From JASLCR01 sp036405515 (GTDB lineage: Bacteria; Patescibacteriota; Saccharimonadia; Saccharimonadales; Saccharimonadaceae), in contig DASWXM010000035.1 of assembly GCA_036405515.1 (NCBI GenBank), forward strand, positions 1-42,472: a stretch of DNA of 42,472 nucleotides. The letters run 5' to 3'. The notes beneath the pieces are model-generated. The model searched no databases, had not been told where the DNA came from, and saw nothing but the letters and a program-made list of their open reading frames with translations. Shown here piece after piece: positions 7,295 through 15,067 of the stretch. Each line of letters begins with the position of its first letter. The stretch's first letter is position 1. Both the position numbers and the translations under genes were made by a program.

Positions 7295-7370
7295 TGGTGC
7301 GGGTTAGGAGACTCTAACTCCTGGCCTCTTCCATGGCAAGGAAGCGCTCTAACAACTGAGCTAAACCCGC
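7295..7370 (-). tRNA. tRNA-Gly (anticodon GCC) with variant D and T loops
   Basis: 76-nt cloverleaf with acceptor GCGGGTT/AACCCGC, anticodon stem CTTCC/GGAAG, loop TTGCCAT (GCC at 34-36), T stem AGGAG/CTCCT and encoded CCA. The D loop reads AGTTGTTA and the T loop TTAGAGT: the nearly universal G19 is U (7352) and C56 is A (7315). The two changes preserve a Watson-Crick tertiary pair (U19-A56 instead of G19-C56), so the elbow can still form. U8, A14, G15-C48, G18-U55, U54 and A58 are normal. A minus-strand TATAAT at 7395-7390 lies 20 nt upstream. Confidence 0.95.
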
Positions 7371-7459
7371 AAGTTGTTTACAGGGAATGATTATAGATGA
7401 GGATAACGGTTTTTTCAAGTAGGTGGGCGAATAAAACGAACTGAGGTATCATAGAGTAT

Positions 7460-8743
7460 ATGTTTAAAAACTACATACAAAAAAAGCTCGAGGGGTATGT
7501 ACGAAAATATCTGGCAGCTCATCCTGAAATAAAGTTAGTCGCTGTAGGGGGTAGTGTAGGTAAGACATCGACGAAAACGATGATCGCGACGGTACTTGCT
7601 CAAAAGTATCGAGTGCGTATGCGCGACGACAATCACAATACGCATATGAGCGCACCACTTGCGATTCTTGGTATTGAGTATCCAGAAAATATACGAAGTA
7701 TTTTTTCGTGGTTTGGTGTGTTTCGGGCAGCTAGAAAGCGCATCAAAGCATCCACAGATGTCGATGTGATTGTGCAAGAACTTGGCACGGATAGAATTGG
7801 CGAGATTGCGCACTTCGGCACGTATTTACGTCCGAATATCGGTGTGGTGACTGCGGTGACGGCTGAGCATATGGAGTTTTTCCAGACGATCGAGAATGTG
7901 GCGGCCGAAGAAATTGCACTGGCAAACTTTTCGGAGCTTGCGCTCATCAACCGCGATGATATTGAGGGGCGTTTTGCTGAACTGTTGACTGATGGTGCGA
8001 TAAATACCTATGGTACGACAAGTGCTGCGGAGTATCGTTTTGAAATCGGTGACTTTACAGTCGATGATGGTTATAAAGGCGCCATTATTGCCCCAGAATT
8101 TGCGACAGCGGTAAATGCTCAAGTAAAAGTGCTTGGTGAGCATAGTCTCAGGCCTGTGACGGCGGCGGTCGCTGTAGCTATCAAGCTTGGGCTGAGTCCC
8201 GATGAGATCGTACAGGGTCTTGCGACCATTCATGCTGTTCCTGGTCGGATGAATGTGCTGCGCGGCGTAGAACACAGCACGTTGATCGATGATACATACA
8301 ACTCAAGTCCGGCTGCCGCAGCTGCAGCATTGCAAACTCTCTATAGTATCCAAGCGCCGCAACGCATCGCACTGCTCGGTGATATGAATGAGCTTGGGAC
8401 GATTTCCGATGTTGAGCATCAGAAGTTGGGACAGCTCTGCGACCCAAATTTACTTGCATGGGTGATTACTGTCGGCCCGCAAAGCGAGAAGTTTCTCGCG
8501 CCAGCAGCTCGTGCGCGTGGCTGCCAAGTAAAAAGTTTCGCCAATGCGATTGATGCCGGTGCATTCGCGCACTCAGTGATTGAAGAAGACGCGGTCCTGC
8601 TAGCAAAAGGCTCTCAGGGTGGTATTTTCCTTGAAGAAGCGTTGAAACTCTTGCTTCATGAAACGACCGAAGATCGTCAGCTTGTACGCCAGTCGGATGC
8701 ATGGAGGCTGGAGAAGGATAAGCACTTTGCCCGTTTTAAGTGA
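7460..8743 (+). CDS. murF: MurF-type Mur ligase lacking the N-terminal UDP-binding domain
   Basis: Mur ligases add amino acids to the UDP-MurNAc peptide; MurF adds D-Ala-D-Ala, the Ddl product. The ATPase P-loop GSVGKTST lies at residues 31-38, with TAEHMEFFQ and the typical C-terminal domain (GRMNVLRG, LIDDTYNSSPAAAAAAL, LLGDMNELG). In standard MurF the P-loop comes after about 100 residues of a UDP-MurNAc-binding domain; here only 30 residues precede it (427 aa in total). An in-frame TGA at 7442-7444 and a TATCAT -10 at 7447-7452 rule out an upstream start. The protein may bind its substrate differently, or act on another substrate. MurF is the best family match; exact substrate is uncertain. 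Confidence 0.8.
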   Translation: MFKNYIQKKLEGYVRKYLAAHPEIKLVAVGGSVGKTSTKTMIATVLAQKYRVRMRDDNHNTHMSAPLAILGIEYPENIRSIFSWFGVFRAARKRIKASTDVDVIVQELGTDRIGEIAHFGTYLRPNIGVVTAVTAEHMEFFQTIENVAAEEIALANFSELALINRDDIEGRFAELLTDGAINTYGTTSAAEYRFEIGDFTVDDGYKGAIIAPEFATAVNAQVKVLGEHSLRPVTAAVAVAIKLGLSPDEIVQGLATIHAVPGRMNVLRGVEHSTLIDDTYNSSPAAAAAALQTLYSIQAPQRIALLGDMNELGTISDVEHQKLGQLCDPNLLAWVITVGPQSEKFLAPAARARGCQVKSFANAIDAGAFAHSVIEEDAVLLAKGSQGGIFLEEALKLLLHETTEDRQLVRQSDAWRLEKDKHFARFK

Positions 8744-8793
8744 GACCTGTGCTACACTAAAGAAAATCTATAGTAATCATAAGGATTAAGAGT

Positions 8794-10344
8794 ATGCCAG
8801 AGGAACCAAAAAGCAATCCGCTTCCATCGCCAGAAGCGAACATAGAGCCGGCCAGTCCGAATACTGATGAAGTGTCAAAAATTGATATTGAGGAAACTCC
8901 TTCTCGAGCTGATCCGATGAGTTTTCCGAGCAGCGAAATTGAACCGCCAACTGGTACTGGACTTGTTGAAATATCGACTCCAAACCCTGAGTCGAGTCAG
9001 TCGCACGCTATTACTGATGAGACATCGAGCCAATCGCCAGTCCAGGCTAATTCCTTCGAGCAATCGGGGGTGGTGTTGCCCGAGACTCCTGCCAAGAAGA
9101 GCGGTAAAAAGAAGTTCATCATCGCTGGTGTAGTAGTCGGTATCCTTGCGCTTCTTGGTGGAGGTGGCGCACTAGCATATACCGTATGGAACCAGAGTCC
9201 CGACAAGGTGATCATGGATGGGCTTGCGAATTTACTGACAGATGCACCCAAAGGTATGACACTGAAGGCAGACTATCAAGCTGAGGATGTTAAACTGGCG
9301 TTGTCTGTTGACGCAAAAAGCAATGAAAAGATGCGTGATGCAAAGATAGTTGTCAACTTCTCTAACTCAAAGGAGAATATTGAGTTGACTGCATCGGCGA
9401 ATACTCTGACAAAAACACAAGATGGGGTGATGTATCTCAAGCTCAACGATATTCGAGAGCCAATCGAAAAAGCAATAGGGATGACGGCGGACAAACAGCA
9501 AGTTCCTTTTGGATTAAATCAGGGTAATGGTGCTTCGAATATGTCTCCTGCGGCGCAGAAAGCAAAGCTACTCAAGCAAATCGATCCGATTATCACGAAG
9601 ATTGATAACAAATGGATTAAGATTAATGCTAAGAGTAGCAGCGATGATGTAATAGGTGGCATGCAAAAGTGTGTCAATGATCTTGTGAAGAAAGTCGAGA
9701 CCAATAAGGCTGTGCGTGACGAAATCATAAGAGCTTATTCTGGTAACAGATTTATTGTAGTGAAAGAGCAACTTGGAGTAAAGGACGGTAGCTACGGTTA
9801 CGTTCTTGGCTTTGATGAGACGAAAGCAAGCGGATTTATAAAAGCGTTAGATTCAACGCAGTTCGCAGCGGGTATGAATAAATGCTTGGGCGGTAGCGGA
9901 CGACCTGATTTGTCTGACGGTGAAGTGGCCGGGGTTGATGATAATTTCAAAGATTCTCGATTTGAGCTATGGGTTAGTCAGGGTGCGCACCAAATCACTG
10001 GAGTAAATGCCCGGGCTAAGCTCTTGAATGGGGAGAGCGAATCAACGGTAAAAATAAATACAGCGTTTAGCTACGAGTCAGCAACAGTGCCGAGTGAACC
10101 TACTGATGCGATTGATGCAGAGTCCGTAATGCAGGAGATACAGGCACTTACGATGCAGAATATGATGCCAGGCACTGCAACGACACTCCCGGTGAGCCCT
10201 ACGCCTCAACCGGTGACGAACCGAAACACTGCACTTAGAGAAATGATTATTCGGCAATACCGGGCAAACAATCGTGGCTTGCAGCCATCAGAAGCTGAAA
10301 TCGAAAAAATACTCAAAGAATACAATACTTCGGATAGAGTGTAA
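8794..10344 (+). CDS. Single-pass membrane protein with Ser/Pro-rich cytoplasmic tail, unknown function
   Basis: Not recognised (516 aa). Residues 1-100 are rich in Pro, Ser, Glu and Thr and look disordered, then a Lys-rich stretch (KKSGKKKF) precedes one transmembrane helix (~107-130). The rest (~130-450) should be outside the membrane and has a repetitive beta-type pattern; YLKLNDIREP and KWIKINAKS-like segments recall LppX/LolA-like or YceG-less lipoprotein-type folds only loosely, so no function is assigned. Two Cys residues in this part (QKCVNDL and NKCLGGS) could form a disulphide. The C terminus ends in a charged helix (ALREMIIRQYRANN). A TACACT -10 near 8752 and AAGGATT before the ATG suggest a leadered mRNA. 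Confidence 0.75.
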   Translation: MPEEPKSNPLPSPEANIEPASPNTDEVSKIDIEETPSRADPMSFPSSEIEPPTGTGLVEISTPNPESSQSHAITDETSSQSPVQANSFEQSGVVLPETPAKKSGKKKFIIAGVVVGILALLGGGGALAYTVWNQSPDKVIMDGLANLLTDAPKGMTLKADYQAEDVKLALSVDAKSNEKMRDAKIVVNFSNSKENIELTASANTLTKTQDGVMYLKLNDIREPIEKAIGMTADKQQVPFGLNQGNGASNMSPAAQKAKLLKQIDPIITKIDNKWIKINAKSSSDDVIGGMQKCVNDLVKKVETNKAVRDEIIRAYSGNRFIVVKEQLGVKDGSYGYVLGFDETKASGFIKALDSTQFAAGMNKCLGGSGRPDLSDGEVAGVDDNFKDSRFELWVSQGAHQITGVNARAKLLNGESESTVKINTAFSYESATVPSEPTDAIDAESVMQEIQALTMQNMMPGTATTLPVSPTPQPVTNRNTALREMIIRQYRANNRGLQPSEAEIEKILKEYNTSDRV

Positions 10345-10377
10345 GCAAACCAGCACCTCTGGTATACTAGGTAGCGT

Positions 10378-12798
10378 ATGAGACGCTATAATCCATCTGA
10401 AATCGAGCCTCAGTGGCAGAAAAAATGGGCCGAAGATGGCCGATATAATGCTACGGAAGAATCCCATAAGCCAAAATACTACGTGACAGGTATGTTCCCA
10501 TATCCGTCCGGTGCCGGTATGCACACCGGACATTTTTTCGAGCATTCAATTGTCGATGCGGTGGCACGATTTTACCGAGCGCAGGGTCATAATGTTATGT
10601 ATCCGATGGGCTGGGATAGCTTTGGTCTGCCTGCTGAGAACTATGCGATTAAGACCGGCAAAGCTCCCGCGGTTACAACTAAAGAGAATATTGCCAGTTT
10701 CAAGAATCAGCTGACACGAGTCGGCGCCAGTATTGACTGGTCGCGTGAAATTAATACGACCGACCCTGAATATTATCGCTGGACACAGTGGATATTTACG
10801 AAACTATACGAACGTGGTCTAGCGTACCAAAAAGAATCCCTGCAGTGGTGGTGTCCGGTTGATAAGACGGTGCTTGCCAACGAACAAGTCGAAGGTGGCA
10901 AGTGTTGGCGCTGCGGTAGTGAAGTAGAAAAGAAATCGATGAAGCAGTGGTTTTTCAAAATTACTGAATATGCCGATGCACTTCTTGAGGAGATTCCTGC
11001 GCTTAACTGGCCGGAAAAGATCAAAACTGCGCAGACGAACTGGATTGGAAAATCAGAGGGCGCGGAGATTAGTTTTCAAGTTGATGGTGGTGACGAAGCG
11101 ATTACTGTTTTTTCAACCCGTCCTGATACAGTTTTTGGTGCTACTTTCTTAGTGCTTGCTCCAGAGCATAAATTAGCGCGTAGCCTTGCGACTGATGACA
11201 CTCGTGCGACTGTTGAGAGCTATATCGACGAAGCAGTGAAGAAATCTGAGATCGAACGACAGTCTGAAGGCAAAGAAAAGACAGGTGTCTTCACGGGCAG
11301 TTACGCGATCAATCCAGCTAGTGGTGAGAAAGTACCGATCTGGATTGCTGATTACGTACTCGGCGGTTACGGTACCGGTGCAGTCATGGGCGTGCCAGCA
11401 CACGACGAACGTGACTTTGAGTTTGCGGAGAAGTTTGGACTGTCTGTCGTAGAAGTAATTCAGAAGCCGAATCATGATGAAGCGATTTATCATGGCGAAG
11501 GTCTACTGATAAATTCGGGTGCCTTTGATGGCATGAGTACGAGCGATGCCCGCGAAGAGATCGTCGCGTGGCTTGAGCAACAAGGTGTCGGTAAAAGCAA
11601 GACGACCTACAAAATGCGCGACTGGCTGATTAGTCGTCAACGCTACTGGGGCGCGCCGATTCCAATTATTCACTGTGACGAGCACGGCGCAGTACCTGTG
11701 CCTGAGGATCAATTGCCGGTACGTTTGCCGGAAGTTGAAGACTATGAGCCAAAGGGTGACGGCATGTCACCGCTGGCCCGCCAAGAGACTTGGGTAAATA
11801 CGACTTGTCCAACTTGTGGCAAGCCTGCAAAGCGCGAGACTGATGTGATGGATGGCTATGCGTGTAGCTCATGGTATCTGCTTCGCTACACCGATCCCCG
11901 TGATGATGACCAGGCATGGGCTCCTGAAAAAGCGAAATACTGGACACCGGTGGATATGTATGTTGGCGGCGATCATGCTGTAGCACATCTCCTCTATGTG
12001 AGATTCTGGAGCCACGTATTCTTTGACATGCAGCTTGTGCCAGAGAAAGAGCCGGTCAAGCAGCTGGTCTATCATGGTTTGATCCAGGCTGAAGACGGCC
12101 GCAAGATGAGCAAAAGTCTTGGTAATGTGGTTGATCCGCTTGATGTAATTGACCAAGGATACGGCGCCGATGCACTTCGCACATTTGAGCTTTTCCTTGG
12201 TCCTATCAATGAAAATTCCAATTGGTCGTCACGCGGAATCGCGGGAGTCTATCGTTTTTTGAATCGCCTTTGGACCCTGGTGCAAGAGTTTGATGAGGCT
12301 GAAAAAATTACCCTTGATACTACAAAACTTGAAAGCGTAGTGGATCAAACAACCAAAAAAGTCTCAAGTGATATTCATCGACTGAGCTTCAATACGGCGA
12401 TTGCTGCACTGATGGAGTGCATAAATGAACTATACAAGTTGAAAACTGAAGGATTTAGTGAGGCATGGCGCGAGAACCTCGCAAAGATTATTCAACTAGT
12501 TCAGCCGTTCGCGCCGCACATGGCTGCTGAGCTTTGGGAGCAGCTTGGTCATGATAGTCAGCTCGACTTTGAGTCATGGCCGGTATGGGATGAGGCAAAG
12601 ATTGCGACCGACACTATGACTATTATTGTACAGGTGAACGGCAAGCTTCGTGCCAAGCTCGAATTAGCAAAAGACACCTCTGAAGATGATGTAAAGAGCG
12701 CAGCTCTTAGTGACGAAAAAGTGCAGCTGCTTCTCGGCAATCAAAAACCGACCAAGGTAATTTATGTTCCTGGCCGGTTGGTGAATATCGTTGTTTAG
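10378..12798 (+). CDS. leuS: Leucyl-tRNA synthetase
   Basis: Class I aminoacyl-tRNA synthetase (806 aa). The HIGH-type motif appears in PYPSGAGMHTGH near residue 40, KMSKS in GRKMSKSLGN. The CP1 editing domain is intact, with TRPDTVFGATF and GTGAVMGVPAHDERDFEFA, including the conserved Asp of the editing site. A four-Cys zinc-binding pattern (WCPVDK and CWRCG) and a second CPTCG element are present. Length is slightly short but normal for small genomes. The -10 TATACT (10363-10368) ends 9 nt before the ATG and there is no Shine-Dalgarno sequence. Confidence 0.98.
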   Translation: MRRYNPSEIEPQWQKKWAEDGRYNATEESHKPKYYVTGMFPYPSGAGMHTGHFFEHSIVDAVARFYRAQGHNVMYPMGWDSFGLPAENYAIKTGKAPAVTTKENIASFKNQLTRVGASIDWSREINTTDPEYYRWTQWIFTKLYERGLAYQKESLQWWCPVDKTVLANEQVEGGKCWRCGSEVEKKSMKQWFFKITEYADALLEEIPALNWPEKIKTAQTNWIGKSEGAEISFQVDGGDEAITVFSTRPDTVFGATFLVLAPEHKLARSLATDDTRATVESYIDEAVKKSEIERQSEGKEKTGVFTGSYAINPASGEKVPIWIADYVLGGYGTGAVMGVPAHDERDFEFAEKFGLSVVEVIQKPNHDEAIYHGEGLLINSGAFDGMSTSDAREEIVAWLEQQGVGKSKTTYKMRDWLISRQRYWGAPIPIIHCDEHGAVPVPEDQLPVRLPEVEDYEPKGDGMSPLARQETWVNTTCPTCGKPAKRETDVMDGYACSSWYLLRYTDPRDDDQAWAPEKAKYWTPVDMYVGGDHAVAHLLYVRFWSHVFFDMQLVPEKEPVKQLVYHGLIQAEDGRKMSKSLGNVVDPLDVIDQGYGADALRTFELFLGPINENSNWSSRGIAGVYRFLNRLWTLVQEFDEAEKITLDTTKLESVVDQTTKKVSSDIHRLSFNTAIAALMECINELYKLKTEGFSEAWRENLAKIIQLVQPFAPHMAAELWEQLGHDSQLDFESWPVWDEAKIATDTMTIIVQVNGKLRAKLELAKDTSEDDVKSAALSDEKVQLLLGNQKPTKVIYVPGRLVNIVV

Positions 12799-12811
12799 GA
12801 TAGAAGTGACA

Positions 12812-13060
12812 TTACTCTTCGGGAGTAACTACTTCAATGTGCTGTGACGGCGGTTGAGGTTCGCTCATCTCTGAAGACGATGATTGATTAAGTGCAACGG
12901 CAAGTATAGCAATTGTAGCAATAGCTCCTACGGAAAGAGGACCTCGAAGAGAGTCTCGATCGCGCTCTACTCTACTGTAGGTGTTGCGTTCAGACACTTC
13001 CTCTGCTGTTGATGCTCGTGTATGAGCCTTTGTATCAAATGAATATTTACGTTCACTCAT
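12812..13060 (-). CDS. Small single-pass membrane protein, unknown function
   Basis: Unrecognised 82-aa protein. A charged N-terminal half rich in Arg, Ser and Glu precedes one transmembrane helix (LSVGAIATIAILAVAL, ~43-58) and a short Ser/Pro/Glu tail. The start at 13060 (MSERKY) was preferred over an ATG seven codons upstream because that one would lie inside the -10 box. The gene is convergent with leuS, whose stop is 13 nt away; a small ACTC-TTCG-GGAGT hairpin (about 12813-12830) overlaps its 3' end. Confidence 0.75.
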   Translation of the reverse strand: MSERKYSFDTKAHTRASTAEEVSERNTYSRVERDRDSLRGPLSVGAIATIAILAVALNQSSSSEMSEPQPPSQHIEVVTPEE

Positions 13061-13096
13061 ACTATCTATTATATAACTCAAATGAGCTTATGTCAA
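13061..13096 (-). promoter_or_regulatory. Perfect-consensus sigma70 promoter of a leaderless gene
   Basis: Minus strand: TTGACA (13096-13091), 17-bp spacer, TATAAT (13073-13068), then 7 nt to the ATG at 13060. Both hexamers and the spacer match consensus exactly. It overlaps the upstream region of the divergent rpmF promoter (TTGAAC 13104-13109, 17 bp, TATAAT 13127-13132). Confidence 0.85.
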
Positions 13097-13173
13097 TAAT
13101 ATATTGAACCAGAGGCGATTTCATAGTATAATGACAGGTAAATCTATTACAACCTTACTAAGGAGAACATTTC

Positions 13174-13323
13174 ATGGCACAGCCTAAAAAGCAATCAAGT
13201 CCACGCAAGACTGGTCTTCGTCGTAGCCACCTACGCCTGAAGCTTGCACGCGCAGTTAATGCAAAATCACCAGTAAAAGTACTCACTACCAAGCGTGAGA
13301 CTGGCAAAAAAGCAACTTCGTAA
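13174..13323 (+). CDS. rpmF: 50S ribosomal protein L32
   Basis: Very short basic protein (49 aa): begins MAQPKKQSSPRKTGLRR and continues with SHLRLKLARAVNAKSP. The PKK start and the Arg/Lys-rich body fit L32; the zinc-binding Cys residues found in some L32 proteins are absent. AAGGAG lies 8-13 nt before the ATG and a TTGAAC-17-TATAAT promoter is at 13104-13132. It is followed after 54 nt by nusB, probably in one transcript. L32 next to the nusB-rnc genes is a reasonable arrangement because rpmF and rnc are neighbours in other bacteria. Confidence 0.82.
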   Translation: MAQPKKQSSPRKTGLRRSHLRLKLARAVNAKSPVKVLTTKRETGKKATS

Positions 13324-13377
13324 TCTCTCGAGTACGAAGAATAAACACCCGACACTAAATTAACAAGGAAGAACCAA

Positions 13378-13836
13378 ATGGCTTCAAATCGACACCTCGG
13401 TCGTATCGTTGCATTACAGTCACTCTACGAGTATGAGTTTCATGCAGATGATACTGCGAGTGAGCTCATTGATGAGATCTTGGCGCGAAACATCGCCAGG
13501 TATGAAGAGACAATCGACGACAAGACGTTTGTTGAGGAGTTGGCAAAAGGTGTGCTCGCTCATCGAGACGAGCTTGATGAAAAACTTCAGCCGATTGCAC
13601 CGACATGGCCGATTCACCAGGTTGCACTGATTGACCGAAATGTTCTACGCATAGGTCTTTATGAGCTTCTATATCGTGCGGAGACAGTTCCGCCAAAAGT
13701 AGCGATTAACGAGGCGGTAGAGCTTGCAAAATCATTTGGTTCCGATAATTCGAGTAAGTTCATCAATGGTGTCCTAGGGACAGCGCTCAGGACACTCGTG
13801 AAGGGAGAACCGGATGCCGAAGCCACGGAAGTTTGA
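13378..13836 (+). CDS. nusB: Transcription antitermination factor NusB
   Basis: All-helical RNA-binding protein (152 aa) that pairs with NusE/S10 on boxA during rRNA transcription. Family features are RHLGRIVALQSLYEYEF near the N terminus, IDRNVLRIGLYELLY and the signature VAINEAVELAKSFGSDNSSKFINGVLG split over ~115-140. AAGGAAG precedes the ATG. The 3' end overlaps the Nudix gene by 23 nt, which suggests translational coupling. Confidence 0.95.
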   Translation: MASNRHLGRIVALQSLYEYEFHADDTASELIDEILARNIARYEETIDDKTFVEELAKGVLAHRDELDEKLQPIAPTWPIHQVALIDRNVLRIGLYELLYRAETVPPKVAINEAVELAKSFGSDNSSKFINGVLGTALRTLVKGEPDAEATEV

Positions 13837-14311
13837 TTCATTCAAAAAAGTCCTCTCTAGGGGCAAGAAACAGTCTATTCAAGAGATCGTACGTGAGCCG
13901 ACTGCTGGCGGGATAATATTTCGACATGGCGAAAAGGATCTTGAAATTCTTCTTATTCAGGATGCGAAAGACCGCTGGACAATACCGAAAGGCCATATCG
14001 AGCCGGGTGAGACAGCGGTACAGACAGCTCGTCGTGAGATTGCCGAAGAGGCGGGACTGCATAATGTGGAGATGCTTGGCTGGCTTGGTAAGATCCATTT
14101 TCGTTACCGCCGGATCGACAAACTCGTCCTCATGACGACGCAGATTTACCTAGTTAAGGCACTTGGTGATACCAATGCTATCAAAAAAGAGGAGTGGATG
14201 AACGATATCAAGTGGTTCCGCTTTAATGATGCGCTTGATGAAATTGAGTATGAGGATATCGCAAAACTGATGCTAAAAGCGAAGACACGTATCCGCGAGG
14301 AGAGTCTGTAG
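13814..14311 (+). CDS. Nudix hydrolase
   Basis: Nudix enzyme (165 aa) that hydrolyses a nucleoside diphosphate linked to another group. The Nudix box is complete: G-H-I-E-P-G-E-T...RREIAEEAGL, preceded by RWTIPKG, a form seen in Ap4A-hydrolase-like and RppH-like members. The first 28 residues are basic. The substrate cannot be told from sequence. It overlaps nusB and is followed directly by rnc (stop and start adjacent), so it is probably co-expressed with RNA-processing genes; an RNA-end or dinucleotide substrate is plausible but unproven. Confidence 0.9.
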   Translation: MPKPRKFDSFKKVLSRGKKQSIQEIVREPTAGGIIFRHGEKDLEILLIQDAKDRWTIPKGHIEPGETAVQTARREIAEEAGLHNVEMLGWLGKIHFRYRRIDKLVLMTTQIYLVKALGDTNAIKKEEWMNDIKWFRFNDALDEIEYEDIAKLMLKAKTRIREESL

Positions 14312-15031
14312 ATGACCGGTATGCAGACTGCGCCGTATCAGGATTTTGCTAAAGAAATGCTTGGTTTTGAGTTTTCTAATATTGATCTTTTGATTACAGC
14401 CTTGACTCATCGCAGCTATGTCAATGAGCATAAAAAATCAGCTCGTGAACATAACGAGCGGCTTGAGTTCTTGGGTGATGCAGTACTTGAGCTCGCGGTA
14501 ACAGATTTCCTGTTCAACAACTACGCCGAGCCTGAAGGTATTCTGACAAGCTGGCGTGCGGCACTCGTGCGTACTGAGAGTATTGGTGCCGCTGGTGATA
14601 AGCTCGGTTACGAACCGCTACTCCGTATGTCTCGTGGTGAAAGACAGGGAAGTGATCGTGCCCGGCAGCAGATTTTGGCTAATGCATTTGAGGCAGTCAT
14701 TGGTGCGATTTATCTTGAAAAAGGATACGACGAAGCTGAGAAATTTATTCAGAAGCATATTACCAGCAAGCTTGATGCAATCCTCAAAGATGGCAGCTGG
14801 CGTGACCCTAAATCACACCTTCAAGAGGTATCGCAGCGTATTGACTCGGCAACTCCTCAGTACAAGGTACTCGAAGAAGTTGGTCCTGATCATGACAAGG
14901 TATTTACCCTTGGTGTGTACGTTAATAGCACACTCATGGGTAAAGGTACTGGTCATTCAAAGCAGATCGCACAGCAGAACGCTGCGAAGGCTGCGTTGCA
15001 AGAATATGCCAAGCGCGAACTCTCGGCGTAA
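14312..15031 (+). CDS. rnc: Ribonuclease III
   Basis: Double-strand-specific endoribonuclease (239 aa) for rRNA and mRNA processing. The RNase III signature HNERLEFLGDAVLEL is intact, with the second acidic site in LANAFEAVIGAIYLEKG, and the C-terminal dsRNA-binding domain is visible (DPKSHLQEVSQ, GKGTGHSKQIAQQNAAKAAL). ATG follows the Nudix stop without a gap; an alternative start three codons later is possible. Length is normal. Confidence 0.97.
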   Translation: MTGMQTAPYQDFAKEMLGFEFSNIDLLITALTHRSYVNEHKKSAREHNERLEFLGDAVLELAVTDFLFNNYAEPEGILTSWRAALVRTESIGAAGDKLGYEPLLRMSRGERQGSDRARQQILANAFEAVIGAIYLEKGYDEAEKFIQKHITSKLDAILKDGSWRDPKSHLQEVSQRIDSATPQYKVLEEVGPDHDKVFTLGVYVNSTLMGKGTGHSKQIAQQNAAKAALQEYAKRELSA

Positions 15032-15067
15032 TTGACTCCTTGATAACGCTCATGCTACTATGACAAC

